Of a stretch of DNA of 64,000 nt, positions 54,983 to 64,000 are shown piece after piece. Origin of the DNA: an uncultured Granulosicoccaceae bacterium (GTDB taxonomy: Bacteria; Pseudomonadota; Gammaproteobacteria; Granulosicoccales; Granulosicoccaceae); contig CAKZUP010000009.1 of the NCBI GenBank assembly GCA_937922945.1, positions 1 to 64,000 on the forward strand, in the 5' to 3' direction. Both the position numbers and the translations under genes were made by a program. Below the pieces are notes generated by a model. The model worked only from the letters and a program-made list of their open reading frames with translations. It did not search any database and was not told the origin of the DNA. The stretch's first letter is position 1. The number at the start of each line of letters is the position of its first letter.

Positions 54983-55987
54983 ATGAACTCCATTGGTGCA
55001 ACATCGGCAGCCAAGCCGACAGCAAGATCGGCAACCAAACCGGAAGCCACATCGTTCAAGCAACGACTTTTCCGTACGCGCCCGGAAGATGTTCTGCCTC
55101 TCACGATAGAACATCAACGCATTTACATTTTGCCTACAAGACGCGGACTAGCCTATCTTTTCTCGCTACTGATCATGCTGATCGCCGCAGTAAATTACGC
55201 ATTGAGCCTGGGTTATGCCCTGTGTTTTTTACTCACCGGTTTATTTGCAGCCTCGCTGCTACATACTTATCGAAACGTTGCTGGCATTACATGCGAAAAA
55301 ATTAGTAGCAAGGATAGCTTCGCAGGCGAAAGCGCAGAATTCAGCATCAAGGTAAAAAATCAATCCAGACTTGACCGTATAGGCTTGACGATTAAGGCAA
55401 CGGATACATCGGGTGTAATCGATGTACAAACCGAAAACACAGAGAATGTTGTTCTAATTAAAGCAACCACCGAACGTGGTGTTCGCAAACTGGGCAGGCT
55501 AACGATTACCAGTACGTATCCGTTAGGACTATGGCGCTGTTGGTGTTACGTTCATGGTAATGCCGAGGCCATTGTTTACCCCAAACCCGAAAGCACACCA
55601 CCACCGCTGCCCGCACTGTCGGTGGAATCAGCCGGCGAACAATCGCGCTTATCAACTCAAGGTGATATTTCAGGCCTACGCGAATACAACCCCGGCGACA
55701 CGCTATCGTCTATCGCGTGGAAAGCAGCGGCACGCGGACAAGGCCTGTTCGTTAAAACATTTGACGACGAAAGTTCCGGTGGTAAAACGCACTTTGATTT
55801 GCGCTCTACCGGGTTGCACGATTTAGAACAACAGCTTTCGCGCATGGCGGCGTGGGTACTGTTGGCCGAAAAATCCCGAACCGAATACTCATTCGAGTTG
55901 GCAGATACGCGTTTAGAGCCTGGCTTTGGCAGTGCACAAAAACGACGCGCATTGGTCGCATTGGCAAAATACGGACAGCCATCATGA
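54983..55987 (+). CDS. DUF58 domain protein
   Basis: The 334-residue protein has two membrane helices near the N-terminus (about residues 56-95), then a beta-rich soluble part. It carries the family signature GDISGLREYNPGDTLSSIAWKAAARGQGL, which precedes a von Willebrand-A-like domain (DDESSGGKTHFDL). It lies 28 bases after the MoxR gene and overlaps the transglutaminase-like gene in an ATGA stop-start arrangement. In this operon type it is thought to be a partner loaded by MoxR. Function is not established. Confidence 0.88.
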   Translation: MNSIGATSAAKPTARSATKPEATSFKQRLFRTRPEDVLPLTIEHQRIYILPTRRGLAYLFSLLIMLIAAVNYALSLGYALCFLLTGLFAASLLHTYRNVAGITCEKISSKDSFAGESAEFSIKVKNQSRLDRIGLTIKATDTSGVIDVQTENTENVVLIKATTERGVRKLGRLTITSTYPLGLWRCWCYVHGNAEAIVYPKPESTPPPLPALSVESAGEQSRLSTQGDISGLREYNPGDTLSSIAWKAAARGQGLFVKTFDDESSGGKTHFDLRSTGLHDLEQQLSRMAAWVLLAEKSRTEYSFELADTRLEPGFGSAQKRRALVALAKYGQPS

Positions 55988-58035
55988 TCGGGCTTCTGGG
56001 TAAGTCTCGGCTTTTGCGTCGACGAAAACCTAAGCAAAGTGCCGTAAAACTGGACAAGCGAAGCTTGCACGCATTAGCCGCACTGCTGCTGTTATCGCAG
56101 CTGCCGCACCTGTTACACCTTCCCATCTGGGTGAGCGCTCTTGGTGTAAGCATTATCGGACTAAAGTTACTTGCACACTACAGCCCATCAACGGCGATTA
56201 ATTTCCTGCTAACACCCGTTAGTCTGATCGTTATCGCGGTAAGCGGCGCCATATTGGTACGAACACACTATGGATACTTTTTAGGTCGCGACCCGTGCGT
56301 GGCGTTTCTGTTTATTTTGGTTTCGGCCAAGTTTGCAGAATTAAAGAGGCCAGCAGAATCGACCCTGTTACTGTGTCTTGCAGGCTTTTTGCTGATGACT
56401 CAATATTTTTATTCTCAATCTATTCTGTCGGCATTAATCACGCTACCCGCGGTGTTGGCACTGGGTAATGCACTGGCTGTTATTCGCGATTCAACCAACG
56501 CGCCCAAGACAAAACAAAATCTTCGCATGGTCGGCAAGCTGTTGTTACAAGGTGCACCGCTGGCAGCATTGTTGTTTGTGGTGTTCCCACGCTTACCAGG
56601 GCCATTATGGTCTTTGCCCGATGATGCTACGGCAAAAACCGGTTTGTCCGACTCCATGTCGCCCGGGTCCATTGGCTCTTTATCATTGTCTGATGAGGTG
56701 GCATTCAGAGTGGAATTTAAAGGCTCGCCGCCACCCCCGGATCAACGCTATTGGCGCGGCCCTGTGCTCAATGAGTTCGACGGATTTAACTGGTCTGCCA
56801 GTACCAATCCAACTCGAATACAGGTATCGGGTTCTCAGCGTCCTAACTCGCTTGAATATACCGTGATGATGCAACCCAACCACCAACGCTGGTTGTTCGC
56901 GCTCGACTACCCTACCTCTGTTCCAATGTCGGATACCGTGGATGAGGCCGATAGCCGGATCATGGCACGCATCACCGCAGACTTGCAGCTGAAAAGCTCA
57001 AAGCCGATAACTCAGGTGGTTCGCTATAAGCAAAGTTCCAGCTTATCCGACAAATTCAAACCGCCGATAAGGCCTGAGCCTATTCAAACCCAGCTAGCCG
57101 GACAAAACCCGAAAACCATGGCGTTCGCCGCACAAATGCGCGCGCAGGCTGGCAGCGATCGGCAGTACATAGAGAATCTTTTAAGGCATTTTAACCAAGA
57201 GAACTTTCACTATACGCTCCAGCCAAGTTTACTGGGCAATAGCCCGGTTGATGAATTTCTGTTTAACACCCGCGAAGGATTCTGCGAACACTACGCATCG
57301 GCTTTTGTTGTGTTGCTAAGAGCCGCTGCTATTCCGGCAAGAGTGGTTACCGGGTATCTTGGTGGTGAGATGAACGGAAACTACATGATAGTGCGCCAAT
57401 CGGATGCGCACGCATGGGCTGAAGCCTTTATCGATGGCCACTGGGTAAGATACGACCCCACAGGTGCGGTTGCACCCGCACGAGTGGATACCAGCATGGC
57501 AGCAGCGTTAGGTGACGGCGAACCCATTCCAATGATGGCTCGTTCTGGTAACGGCTGGCTAAAACGATTCAAGCTCAGCATGGATGAAATGAATCATGAC
57601 TGGCAAAGGCTGGTCGTTAATTTCAATAACGAATCGCAAAATCGAATCTGGCAGAAACTCGGCTTTCCAAAACTCCAGCTATGGCAAATAACCATACTGG
57701 TTTTAATTATCTCGGCCATTTGGTGTTTTGCGGTGCTCGGCATGCCACTACGCCGAGCAAGCGGTAAAACACCAGCCGATCGTATGTGGAATCGTTATGT
57801 CAGAACGCTGGGGCGCTTAGGCATACAACGCGAAACAACGGAAACACCAAACCAGCTCATTAATAGAGCGGCCGAATCGCTACCAAAGTCGAGCTTAATA
57901 AAGTCTGTTGGTGATGACTTGGTTAAGCTGCGCTTTCACCGACCCGATTCAGCAACCAATGCTGCGTTAAATGCATCAATAAAGCGCGGCCTAACTAAAC
58001 TATACATGCACAGTTTAATGAACCGAGCCGGATAG
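55984..58035 (+). CDS. tgpA: Membrane-bound transglutaminase-like protein (TgpA-type, DUF3488)
   Basis: The protein from ATG 55984 is 683 residues. About six membrane helices form the DUF3488 part, followed by a periplasmic transglutaminase-like domain (about residues 400-520). The catalytic triad is Cys in GFCEHYASAFVVLL, His in SDAHAWAEAFI and Asp in WVRYDPTGA. One more helix (LWQITILVLIISAIWCF) and a cytoplasmic tail follow. I chose ATG 55984, which overlaps the DUF58 stop by four bases, over a frame reaching 55852. Pseudomonas TgpA is essential but its substrate is not known. Confidence 0.9.
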   Translation: MIGLLGKSRLLRRRKPKQSAVKLDKRSLHALAALLLLSQLPHLLHLPIWVSALGVSIIGLKLLAHYSPSTAINFLLTPVSLIVIAVSGAILVRTHYGYFLGRDPCVAFLFILVSAKFAELKRPAESTLLLCLAGFLLMTQYFYSQSILSALITLPAVLALGNALAVIRDSTNAPKTKQNLRMVGKLLLQGAPLAALLFVVFPRLPGPLWSLPDDATAKTGLSDSMSPGSIGSLSLSDEVAFRVEFKGSPPPPDQRYWRGPVLNEFDGFNWSASTNPTRIQVSGSQRPNSLEYTVMMQPNHQRWLFALDYPTSVPMSDTVDEADSRIMARITADLQLKSSKPITQVVRYKQSSSLSDKFKPPIRPEPIQTQLAGQNPKTMAFAAQMRAQAGSDRQYIENLLRHFNQENFHYTLQPSLLGNSPVDEFLFNTREGFCEHYASAFVVLLRAAAIPARVVTGYLGGEMNGNYMIVRQSDAHAWAEAFIDGHWVRYDPTGAVAPARVDTSMAAALGDGEPIPMMARSGNGWLKRFKLSMDEMNHDWQRLVVNFNNESQNRIWQKLGFPKLQLWQITILVLIISAIWCFAVLGMPLRRASGKTPADRMWNRYVRTLGRLGIQRETTETPNQLINRAAESLPKSSLIKSVGDDLVKLRFHRPDSATNAALNASIKRGLTKLYMHSLMNRAG

Positions 58036-58041
58036 CCCGAA

Positions 58042-59235
58042 CTATTCGGGCAACACAGGATCTTCGGCCATACCTAAATGCAATTTGGTCCCTTTATAAG
58101 GATGGGCCTTTGCAACTTGAATATTCAGTTCAGCCCCTATCCCCGGTTCGGTGGATGGAATAACGTAACCGTCTTCCCACGTCATGGGTTTACGCAGTAT
58201 GTCTGAATGAAATCCGCCCCAGCATTCGATACTTTCCAGAATTAAAAAGTTGGGTGTGCAGGTTGCAAGTTGCGCATTCGCGGCACCTTCTATCGGGCCG
58301 CAGTACAAGTGAGGTGCAATGAGCGCATGGTAGGTTTCTGCCATAGACGCAATTTTTTTACCTTCCAGTAAACCACCTACCCGGCCTAATGCCATTTGCA
58401 GAATCGACGCGGCTTCATGTTCAAGCACTCGTGCAAATTCATACTTGGTGGTTAGCCTTTCTCCGGTGGCTATTGGAATCGATGTTTGCCTTGCAACCCT
58501 TGCCATCTCTTTCGGGTTATCTGGTGGCATCGGCTCTTCGAACCACAATGGATCGCTACTTTCCAATCGCTTGGCCAGACGAATCGCACCAGAGGCGGTA
58601 AATTGGCCGTGCGTACCAAATAGAAGATCAGCCCGTTTGCCCACAGCGCTGCGTAAGGTTTTTACAAACCGCTCAGAACGATCGAGTTCGCTGAGCGAGG
58701 GTTGCCTGCCATCATAGACGGAGTAAGGACCAGCTGGATCGAACTTCAAAGCGGTAAAACCCATGTCGATATATTCCAGTGCGCGCTCCGCAGCCAGATC
58801 GGGGTCACGGTAGACAGAGTCGTCTTCGCCTTCGCGTGGATAGATATACGTATAACTTCGCAAGCGATCGTGAACCTTACCACCAAGCAACTCATAAACC
58901 GGTTTGTTCACCGCTTTGCCCACAATATCCCAGCACGCGGTTTCCAAACCGCTGAGCACGCTCATTAGCGACACATCCGGGCGTAGGGTATAGCCACGAC
59001 CATAAACGCGTCGCCATAACTTTTCGATATGAAACGGATCAGCGTCGATCAGATGATGCTCGAACACATCTTTAATCATTGCCTCAACCACCGACGGACT
59101 AAATGTGGCGGTATACACTTCGCCAAACCCCTCTATGCCATCATCGGTTGTGAGCCGTACAAAGACAAAATACTGTCCACCGAAATGCGGCGGTGGATTG
59201 CCAACCACATAGGTATCTAACGATTGAATTTTCAT
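58042..59235 (-). CDS. Mandelate racemase/muconate lactonising family enzyme (enolase superfamily)
   Basis: The 397-residue protein has the capping domain and TIM barrel of the superfamily. It keeps Lys164 (ALKFDP), Glu233-Glu234 (LWFEEP), Glu259 (ATGERL) and His in IAPHLYCGPI. The usual barrel Asp metal ligand reads Gly207-Thr-His209 (LLFGTHGQF), and the usual Asp of the His-Asp dyad (QPDVGRVGG) reads Ala in QMALGRVGG. It probably acts as a sugar-acid dehydratase with a shifted active site. It lies seven bases after the GH31 gene, so the pair is cotranscribed and may process one glycan. Confidence 0.82.
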   Translation of the reverse strand: MKIQSLDTYVVGNPPPHFGGQYFVFVRLTTDDGIEGFGEVYTATFSPSVVEAMIKDVFEHHLIDADPFHIEKLWRRVYGRGYTLRPDVSLMSVLSGLETACWDIVGKAVNKPVYELLGGKVHDRLRSYTYIYPREGEDDSVYRDPDLAAERALEYIDMGFTALKFDPAGPYSVYDGRQPSLSELDRSERFVKTLRSAVGKRADLLFGTHGQFTASGAIRLAKRLESSDPLWFEEPMPPDNPKEMARVARQTSIPIATGERLTTKYEFARVLEHEAASILQMALGRVGGLLEGKKIASMAETYHALIAPHLYCGPIEGAANAQLATCTPNFLILESIECWGGFHSDILRKPMTWEDGYVIPSTEPGIGAELNIQVAKAHPYKGTKLHLGMAEDPVLPE

Positions 59236-59242
59236 GTCATTC

Positions 59243-61612
59243 TCAAATAGTCGAGTTAACGATTAACGTACGCTCATTCAGTCCAATAACGTTCACAGAA
59301 TGCGAGGGACGTGAATCACCCGACCACCTCTCGTGAACATCAACTCTGACGTTTTCTGTATCCCAACTCACGCCAACCTCCAACAACGATGCCTGCTGTT
59401 CCTGATAGCGCCATGAATCCCCATCGTCGGTGAAAATCCGTTGCGTAGCTTTTCCAGAACCTGGCCCAACAAAAACGATAATTGAAACCTGTGTTGCATC
59501 GTGTGGGGAATGTGCCTGCCAGTCTTCGGCTATGGGTAGTACGGCGCCTGCACGGACAAATACGGGCAACGACCCTAACGGCGCATCGACCACGACGGTT
59601 TCGCCACCGGCGTACCAGGGGGCGGTGTTGGTTGTGAAATCAACATGCGGATCAAAAGCAAACCATCCTTCCGAATGAGCGGGCAGATAAACTGACCGCG
59701 TGATATCACCCTTGCGAATGACAGGCGCTACCAGAACACCATCACCGACCATAAATTGGGTGTGATCGTTAATGCAGCTATCGTCATCGAAGTGCAGCAT
59801 CATCGGTGCAATGGTTGGCTCACCGGTTTCGTGCGAGTGCCAACTCAGGTGATATAACAAGGGAAGAAATCGATAGCGAAGCGTTAGCACCGATTGTATC
59901 TGTGCTTCAACCTCAGGATACATCCAAGGCAGTGTTGCTGGGTTTGTTTCCTGCGGTTTCCATGAATTCATTACAGCACGCGGGTGCAGACACATCATTT
60001 CCACCCAGCGACAAAGCAATTCAGCGTCTGGTTTGGGTCCATCGAACCCGCCAATATCGTGCCCGTGAAAGGGCAAACCGGACAGACTCATTGACAAGCC
60101 ATTGGCTAAATTCCATTCCAATGTATGCCAGGATGTTTTGTTATCACCACTCCACGTTTGCGCATAGCGCGCGATACCCACAGGGCCTGCGCGTGAAATG
60201 GTGTAGGGACGTTTTTTCGGTTCATGTGCAAGCGTTGCTTCAAAGCTTGCACGCAACATCAGTAAGGCCTGAATAGGCCGCACATCCATGGCTTTTAACG
60301 GGCTACCAAATCCGTTTACTGTTGCCTGCTCATCCCAGATTTCACATTCATTGTTATCATTCCATGTTGATGTAAAACCGGCTTCAAGCACTTGCTTTGT
60401 CACACCTGCTTGCCACCACTGAACGGTTTGCGGGTGAGTAAAATCGAGGCTGGCACCTGGGCCTCCCCAGAACATTTCAATAGCGGGCTCACCCTTTCCA
60501 TCTTTTATAAAGCCACCAAATGCCGCCACTTCATCGAACAACGGGTGCTCACGCAACAACACGGGCTTGATATTGGCGCAGGTATGCAACCCGGCGTTTT
60601 TTAACCGGGCAAAAAAAGCGTTTTTATCGGGGAATTTTTTGGTATTCCATGTGAAGACATAGCGCCGACCATCATCTCTGGTGGTATAACCAGAACCTGA
60701 ATGTACTGCACTTAATGGCATTGATCTTTTATAAGACTCTTCTACAAAGTCGAGTATCGCACTTTGCGCATTGTCTGCATCGGCTAGATGCATGGATGTG
60801 TGCGCAAAGCCCATCGACCATCGTGGTTGAAAGTGCGGCTTGCCCACCAGAGACTGAAAACGACTAACAACCTCAGCCAATGATGGCCCATCGACAATGT
60901 AGTAAACCAGAGCCTTCTCATACGCTTCCACCACACGGTAGTGTTTGTGATAATTCGAATGTTCCGCACCAAGATCGATATTGGTTTCAGCGAACGTATC
61001 GTAGAACACGCCACAATAGCCTTGCGCATGGTTACCAGTGATAATCCAGGGCACATGTTTGTATAACGGATCGGAGGTTTCAGCGTTATAACCCAACGCA
61101 TCGGTTTGCAGAACACGAAAACGTTTGCCGGTTCTATCCAACGAGCCAGCTTTATCGCCCAAGCCAAGGTGCAGACTGGTTAAATCTCGCAGTTGTGCAT
61201 GTTGAATAAGCCCACGATTGGGCAACACACGATACGCAGCCATAGGGCGATCTTGTAAAAGCATTTGCGCCCTTCCATTGCGAATTCTGTCGATATCGAT
61301 TGACAGCGACTCGCCCTTTACTGTTAGCGAGAAATGCTCACTGTGCAAAGCAGTTGCATCGGCTGACATTGTCGTTGGCGGGTTACTGAACCCATCGCTG
61401 GCCAGACGACTCCGACCCTGCCAGTCGATGTCTGTGTCCGGTGGCGCAATCATCCAGGTATTGGCAACAAAGTCGTTATCCTCTGGCAATATTGCCACGC
61501 GGCAAAGCCAGGGCTCCAGAATGTCCAGCTTTAACTGATAACCAGAACTCAGCGAGGCCACAGCACCGGTATCTGTTTTTACCAGGCCAGAGTTTATTTG
61601 CAGCACACTCAT
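59243..61612 (-). CDS. Family 31 glycoside hydrolase (alpha-glycosidase)
   Basis: The 789-residue protein has no signal peptide and is probably cytoplasmic. It has an N-terminal beta-sandwich, a TIM barrel and C-terminal beta domains. The nucleophile is Asp419 in WNDNNE, and the acid/base is Asp490 in YAQTWSGDN, the GH31 hallmarks. GH31 covers alpha-glucosidases, alpha-xylosidases, alpha-galactosidases and sulfoquinovosidases. The substrate arginine and tryptophan pattern of sulfoquinovosidases is not seen, so an alpha-glucosidase or alpha-xylosidase is more likely. Its 3' end is followed closely by the enolase-superfamily gene. Confidence 0.9.
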   Translation of the reverse strand: MSVLQINSGLVKTDTGAVASLSSGYQLKLDILEPWLCRVAILPEDNDFVANTWMIAPPDTDIDWQGRSRLASDGFSNPPTTMSADATALHSEHFSLTVKGESLSIDIDRIRNGRAQMLLQDRPMAAYRVLPNRGLIQHAQLRDLTSLHLGLGDKAGSLDRTGKRFRVLQTDALGYNAETSDPLYKHVPWIITGNHAQGYCGVFYDTFAETNIDLGAEHSNYHKHYRVVEAYEKALVYYIVDGPSLAEVVSRFQSLVGKPHFQPRWSMGFAHTSMHLADADNAQSAILDFVEESYKRSMPLSAVHSGSGYTTRDDGRRYVFTWNTKKFPDKNAFFARLKNAGLHTCANIKPVLLREHPLFDEVAAFGGFIKDGKGEPAIEMFWGGPGASLDFTHPQTVQWWQAGVTKQVLEAGFTSTWNDNNECEIWDEQATVNGFGSPLKAMDVRPIQALLMLRASFEATLAHEPKKRPYTISRAGPVGIARYAQTWSGDNKTSWHTLEWNLANGLSMSLSGLPFHGHDIGGFDGPKPDAELLCRWVEMMCLHPRAVMNSWKPQETNPATLPWMYPEVEAQIQSVLTLRYRFLPLLYHLSWHSHETGEPTIAPMMLHFDDDSCINDHTQFMVGDGVLVAPVIRKGDITRSVYLPAHSEGWFAFDPHVDFTTNTAPWYAGGETVVVDAPLGSLPVFVRAGAVLPIAEDWQAHSPHDATQVSIIVFVGPGSGKATQRIFTDDGDSWRYQEQQASLLEVGVSWDTENVRVDVHERWSGDSRPSHSVNVIGLNERTLIVNSTI

Positions 61613-61734
61613 CGTAGAACGATTCTCGGCAGCTCAGACTAGGTTGAGCGGCAGCACAGGTGAATTTACTTAAAGTACGAATAGTGCCTCAATTCATCGC
61701 TATACTGCAACGATACCAACGCCAGATTTCAATC

Positions 61735-62718
61735 ATGTTCTACTCAAACACGCCGCTCGATCGGGCTGACCATCTTCGCAGTGATGGTGCGACGCTTAAA
61801 ACACTTTTTGAATCCGAGCGTGCGTTGCTACTACCCGTCTGGCGCGGAAAACTGTTGGTTGGTGACAAAAACAACGTAGCTGGCAACTCAGGGCCGGCAA
61901 TGATCACTATTCCAGTTACGCAGTGCCCAGCAAGCGCCGATGCAGACTTGTTCTTAGGCTTGCTCGATACAACACCTGTTTTCGCCCGCAGCTTATCGAG
62001 TCTCGAAGAACCCCAACTAACGAGCTGGCTTTCACTCGCTCAAACAACAGAGCCCGAATTCAACGCGGTTCGTTTCGACGACTTACGCGTTATCGGACCC
62101 GCACTCAACGCCAACGATGGCGCACTCATGGCTTACGCACGCGGATTGTTGTTCTGGCACGACAGTTGTCGATTCTGCAGTCGATGTGGGCACGCCTTGC
62201 ATAGCATAAATGGTGGACACGCCAAGACTTGCGACAACTCTGCATGCAACTACCAGAGCTTTCCACGCACAGACCCAGCAGTTATTATGCTGGTTACTCA
62301 CGATGCAACTAATAATGCACCTGCACAATGCCTGTTGGGAAGAAACGCGGCATGGCCGAAAGGCGTTTTTTCCACACTGGCAGGTTTTGTGGAAACCGGT
62401 GAAAGCCTTGAGCAAGGCGTGCAACGCGAAGTATTTGAAGAAGCGAATATAAGAACAGAGAACGTTCGCTACATTGCATCACAACCATGGCCCTTCCCAC
62501 GATCTATCATGCTCGGCTTTGAAGCCACAGCAACAAGCACGGAAATAACCATAGACCCGAAAGAACTCGATGATGCCCGCTGGTTCACCGCAGAAGAACT
62601 CAAAACATTTGGCACATGGGGTGATGAACAATACGAATTTCAATTACCAAGAACTGATTCAATAGCAAGATTTTTGATCGATCGCTGGATAAAGGAGCAT
62701 GAATTAACGGCAAGCTGA
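61735..62718 (+). CDS. nudC: NAD+ diphosphatase/NADH pyrophosphatase (Nudix)
   Basis: The 327-residue enzyme cleaves NAD(H), and also removes NAD caps from RNA in E. coli. It has a zinc ribbon (CRFCSRCG then CDNSAC), the Nudix box GFVETGESLEQGVQREVFEE and the NudC-specific SQPWPFPRSIMLGF. Start is ATG 61735 rather than the frame opening at 61660, which adds a hydrophobic tail unlike the family. It is divergent from the GH31 gene. The Gly usually following EExG in the Nudix box is Asn. Confidence 0.92.
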   Translation: MFYSNTPLDRADHLRSDGATLKTLFESERALLLPVWRGKLLVGDKNNVAGNSGPAMITIPVTQCPASADADLFLGLLDTTPVFARSLSSLEEPQLTSWLSLAQTTEPEFNAVRFDDLRVIGPALNANDGALMAYARGLLFWHDSCRFCSRCGHALHSINGGHAKTCDNSACNYQSFPRTDPAVIMLVTHDATNNAPAQCLLGRNAAWPKGVFSTLAGFVETGESLEQGVQREVFEEANIRTENVRYIASQPWPFPRSIMLGFEATATSTEITIDPKELDDARWFTAEELKTFGTWGDEQYEFQLPRTDSIARFLIDRWIKEHELTAS

Positions 62719-63010
62719 ACTCCACAATTGTTATTACCTGAGCAAAGCGTTGGTCAACCGCTGGCGGTGTTTTCTGCAAGCGCGGCTTGAACAGCGCTAT
62801 ATAATTTTCATTCGAACCAGTGTGGCTGAGCGGTCCTGTTCTTTCGCTGAATGAAACGCTGTAATTGTAAAAGCCAGTCTGATCTCCCTCTATTCAATCG
62901 CCATTAAAGTATGCAGTTGCAATAGATGTTCAGTTGTCATTCAGTATTGTCCCTATATGCTGCGCTCAAACACTACAAAACACACTAAGACTGACTCAGG
63001 GAGATTGACA

Positions 63011-64000
63011 ATGAAAGGCAAAATCACTGGTATAGCGCTCAGCGGACTCATTTTAAGCACCACACAATCGATGGCAGTTGAAATAAATCTGCCTGGTATT
63101 AGCATCGACGACAAAAGCGTTACCGTTGGCGTTGTGTCCATCACGGAAGGTGATGTGGTTTTTACCGAGGGAAAAACCAACTCGGGAGAATTCAGCGGTC
63201 GCGAAATCATCAACGCTGATCATTCTCGCAGCAACTTCGAAGGCAATGATTTGGTCGGTACACGAATTTCCGGCTCAAACTTTTCCCGCTCTAATTTAAG
63301 CATGGCCAACCTCCGCGGCGCACGCATTTCGGGTTCAATACTCTCTCGGGCCAATCTGACTCAAGTTAATATTTACGGCGCTCTTATTTCATCGTCAGAT
63401 TTCTCCAGAGCCAAACTAGGCCAAGTCGTCGCCGCCGATTCGCACATAAGAAACTCAGACTTATCGCGGGCAAACTTTGATGGCGCAGACCTCAGCGGAG
63501 TCGTTTTTGAAAATTCTGATTTAAGCCGCGCCAGCTTTATAGGCGCTTGCCTTTACGGGGCGCGTTTTATCAATTCAAATTTCTCAAGGGCAAACTTCAC
63601 CGATGCCGTATTAACCGACACTGCTAACACGCGCAGCGAATTCTCCCGAGCCACTATGGAAAAAGTTGATCGCGTATCTTCGTGTGGGCGCACCAGCGGC
63701 AAAACCACACAGCCGGATGGATGGTCAAGCTCAATGAAAACTGAGATCATCCGAAAAGACATAGCGGCTGCCAGTTCAATTCTTGCAGCGCTTAGTACCG
63801 GTGAGAATGCCAAAATAGACCTGACAGTCAATTTCGCGTTTAACTCTGACCTTATCGAGGGCAACGCTCGCGAACAGCTCAGAGAAATTGGCATTGCTTT
63901 AAACGATGCTGAACTGGCTGGAACAGCTATTCTTATTCAAGGCCATACCGATAGTACCGGCGATGCCAGCTACAACGCTGACTTATCGAATCGACGAGCG
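63011..64000 (+). CDS. Pentapeptide-repeat protein with C-terminal OmpA-like domain (3' end outside window)
   Basis: The frame opens at ATG 63011 with GGGAG upstream and is still open at 64000; 330 codons are visible. A signal peptide ends near SMA. From about residue 68 to 220 it is a pentapeptide-repeat beta-helix with a strict 20-residue period: the Ser-Arg pair recurs with Arg at residues 73, 93, 113, 133, 153, 173, 193 and 213. The following domain (from about residue 275) has the OmpA motif QGHTDSTGDASYN, so it should bind peptidoglycan. The protein is periplasmic or surface facing. I know of no close characterised relative; the repeat domain itself may bind a partner or a surface. Confidence 0.8.
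   Translation, partial: MKGKITGIALSGLILSTTQSMAVEINLPGISIDDKSVTVGVVSITEGDVVFTEGKTNSGEFSGREIINADHSRSNFEGNDLVGTRISGSNFSRSNLSMANLRGARISGSILSRANLTQVNIYGALISSSDFSRAKLGQVVAADSHIRNSDLSRANFDGADLSGVVFENSDLSRASFIGACLYGARFINSNFSRANFTDAVLTDTANTRSEFSRATMEKVDRVSSCGRTSGKTTQPDGWSSSMKTEIIRKDIAAASSILAALSTGENAKIDLTVNFAFNSDLIEGNAREQLREIGIALNDAELAGTAILIQGHTDSTGDASYNADLSNRRA

Noticed and set aside
59243-61612. GH31 enzyme as sulfoquinovosidase, linking it to the sulfonate cluster
   Set aside because: The catalytic Asp residues are common to all GH31, and I cannot find the Arg/Trp sulfonate-binding pattern; the neighbour is an enolase-superfamily gene, not a sulfoquinovose pathway gene.
62740-62765. Hairpin after nudC as terminator
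   Set aside because: AGCG/CGCT and TTG/CAA pair only with a bulge and no clear T-run follows directly; too weak to list.

Overview
The window is a contiguous piece of a Gram-negative chromosome. An LpxL-type acyltransferase, lipoproteins, OmpA-type peptidoglycan-binding proteins, an MsbA-like exporter and a PII/Amt pair all point to a gammaproteobacterium. TRAP transport, a probable sulfonate-oxidation cluster, laminarin/agar-type GH16 and GH31 enzymes and an AcuI-like acrylyl-CoA reductase suggest a marine heterotroph. The exact taxon cannot be fixed from the sequence. I see no rRNA, tRNA, CRISPR array, insertion sequence, prophage or plasmid origin. Gene density is high and base composition looks even throughout.

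Layout. 1-1649: end of an acyltransferase operon with a DMT transporter. 1779-8772: thiamine salvage island with a TPP riboswitch, thiBPQ, and a convergent operon carrying thiamine pyrophosphokinase and threonine aldolase. 8955-16545: envelope and secreted proteins (BON-OmpA protein, coiled-coil membrane protein, DsbA-like protein, DUF1800/DUF1501 pair, APH-type kinase). 16613-24162: TRAP transporter followed by a TerC-like protein and three dehydrogenases, one of them an HpsN-like member of the histidinol dehydrogenase family; this looks like dihydroxypropanesulfonate uptake and oxidation. 24304-33833: mixed housekeeping and accessory genes, including an aspartoacylase-family protein that has lost most of its metal site. 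34207-42909: secreted FN3-GH16 glycanase, two large lipoproteins, HNH protein, exostosin-like glycosyltransferase and an ABC exporter. 43084-45789: LysR regulator and an amt-glnK ammonium module with unusual repeats. 46082-53688: M48-TerB protease, EAL protein, HEAT-DUF349 protein and a galactose-oxidase-like copper radical enzyme. 53953-58035: MoxR-DUF58-transglutaminase operon. 58042-61612: GH31 plus enolase-superfamily pair. 61735-64000: NudC, then a pentapeptide-repeat/OmpA protein cut by the window edge.

The most unusual items are: the pentapeptide protein with one Ser-Arg every 20 residues for eight coils (63221-63649); the copper radical oxidase with an intact active site and a C-terminal GlyGly-type sorting tail; the sulfonate cluster with a TerC-like gene inside it; the aspartoacylase homologue with substituted zinc ligands; and the 16-bp tandem repeats against the glnK stop codon. 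None of these is proven novel from sequence alone.
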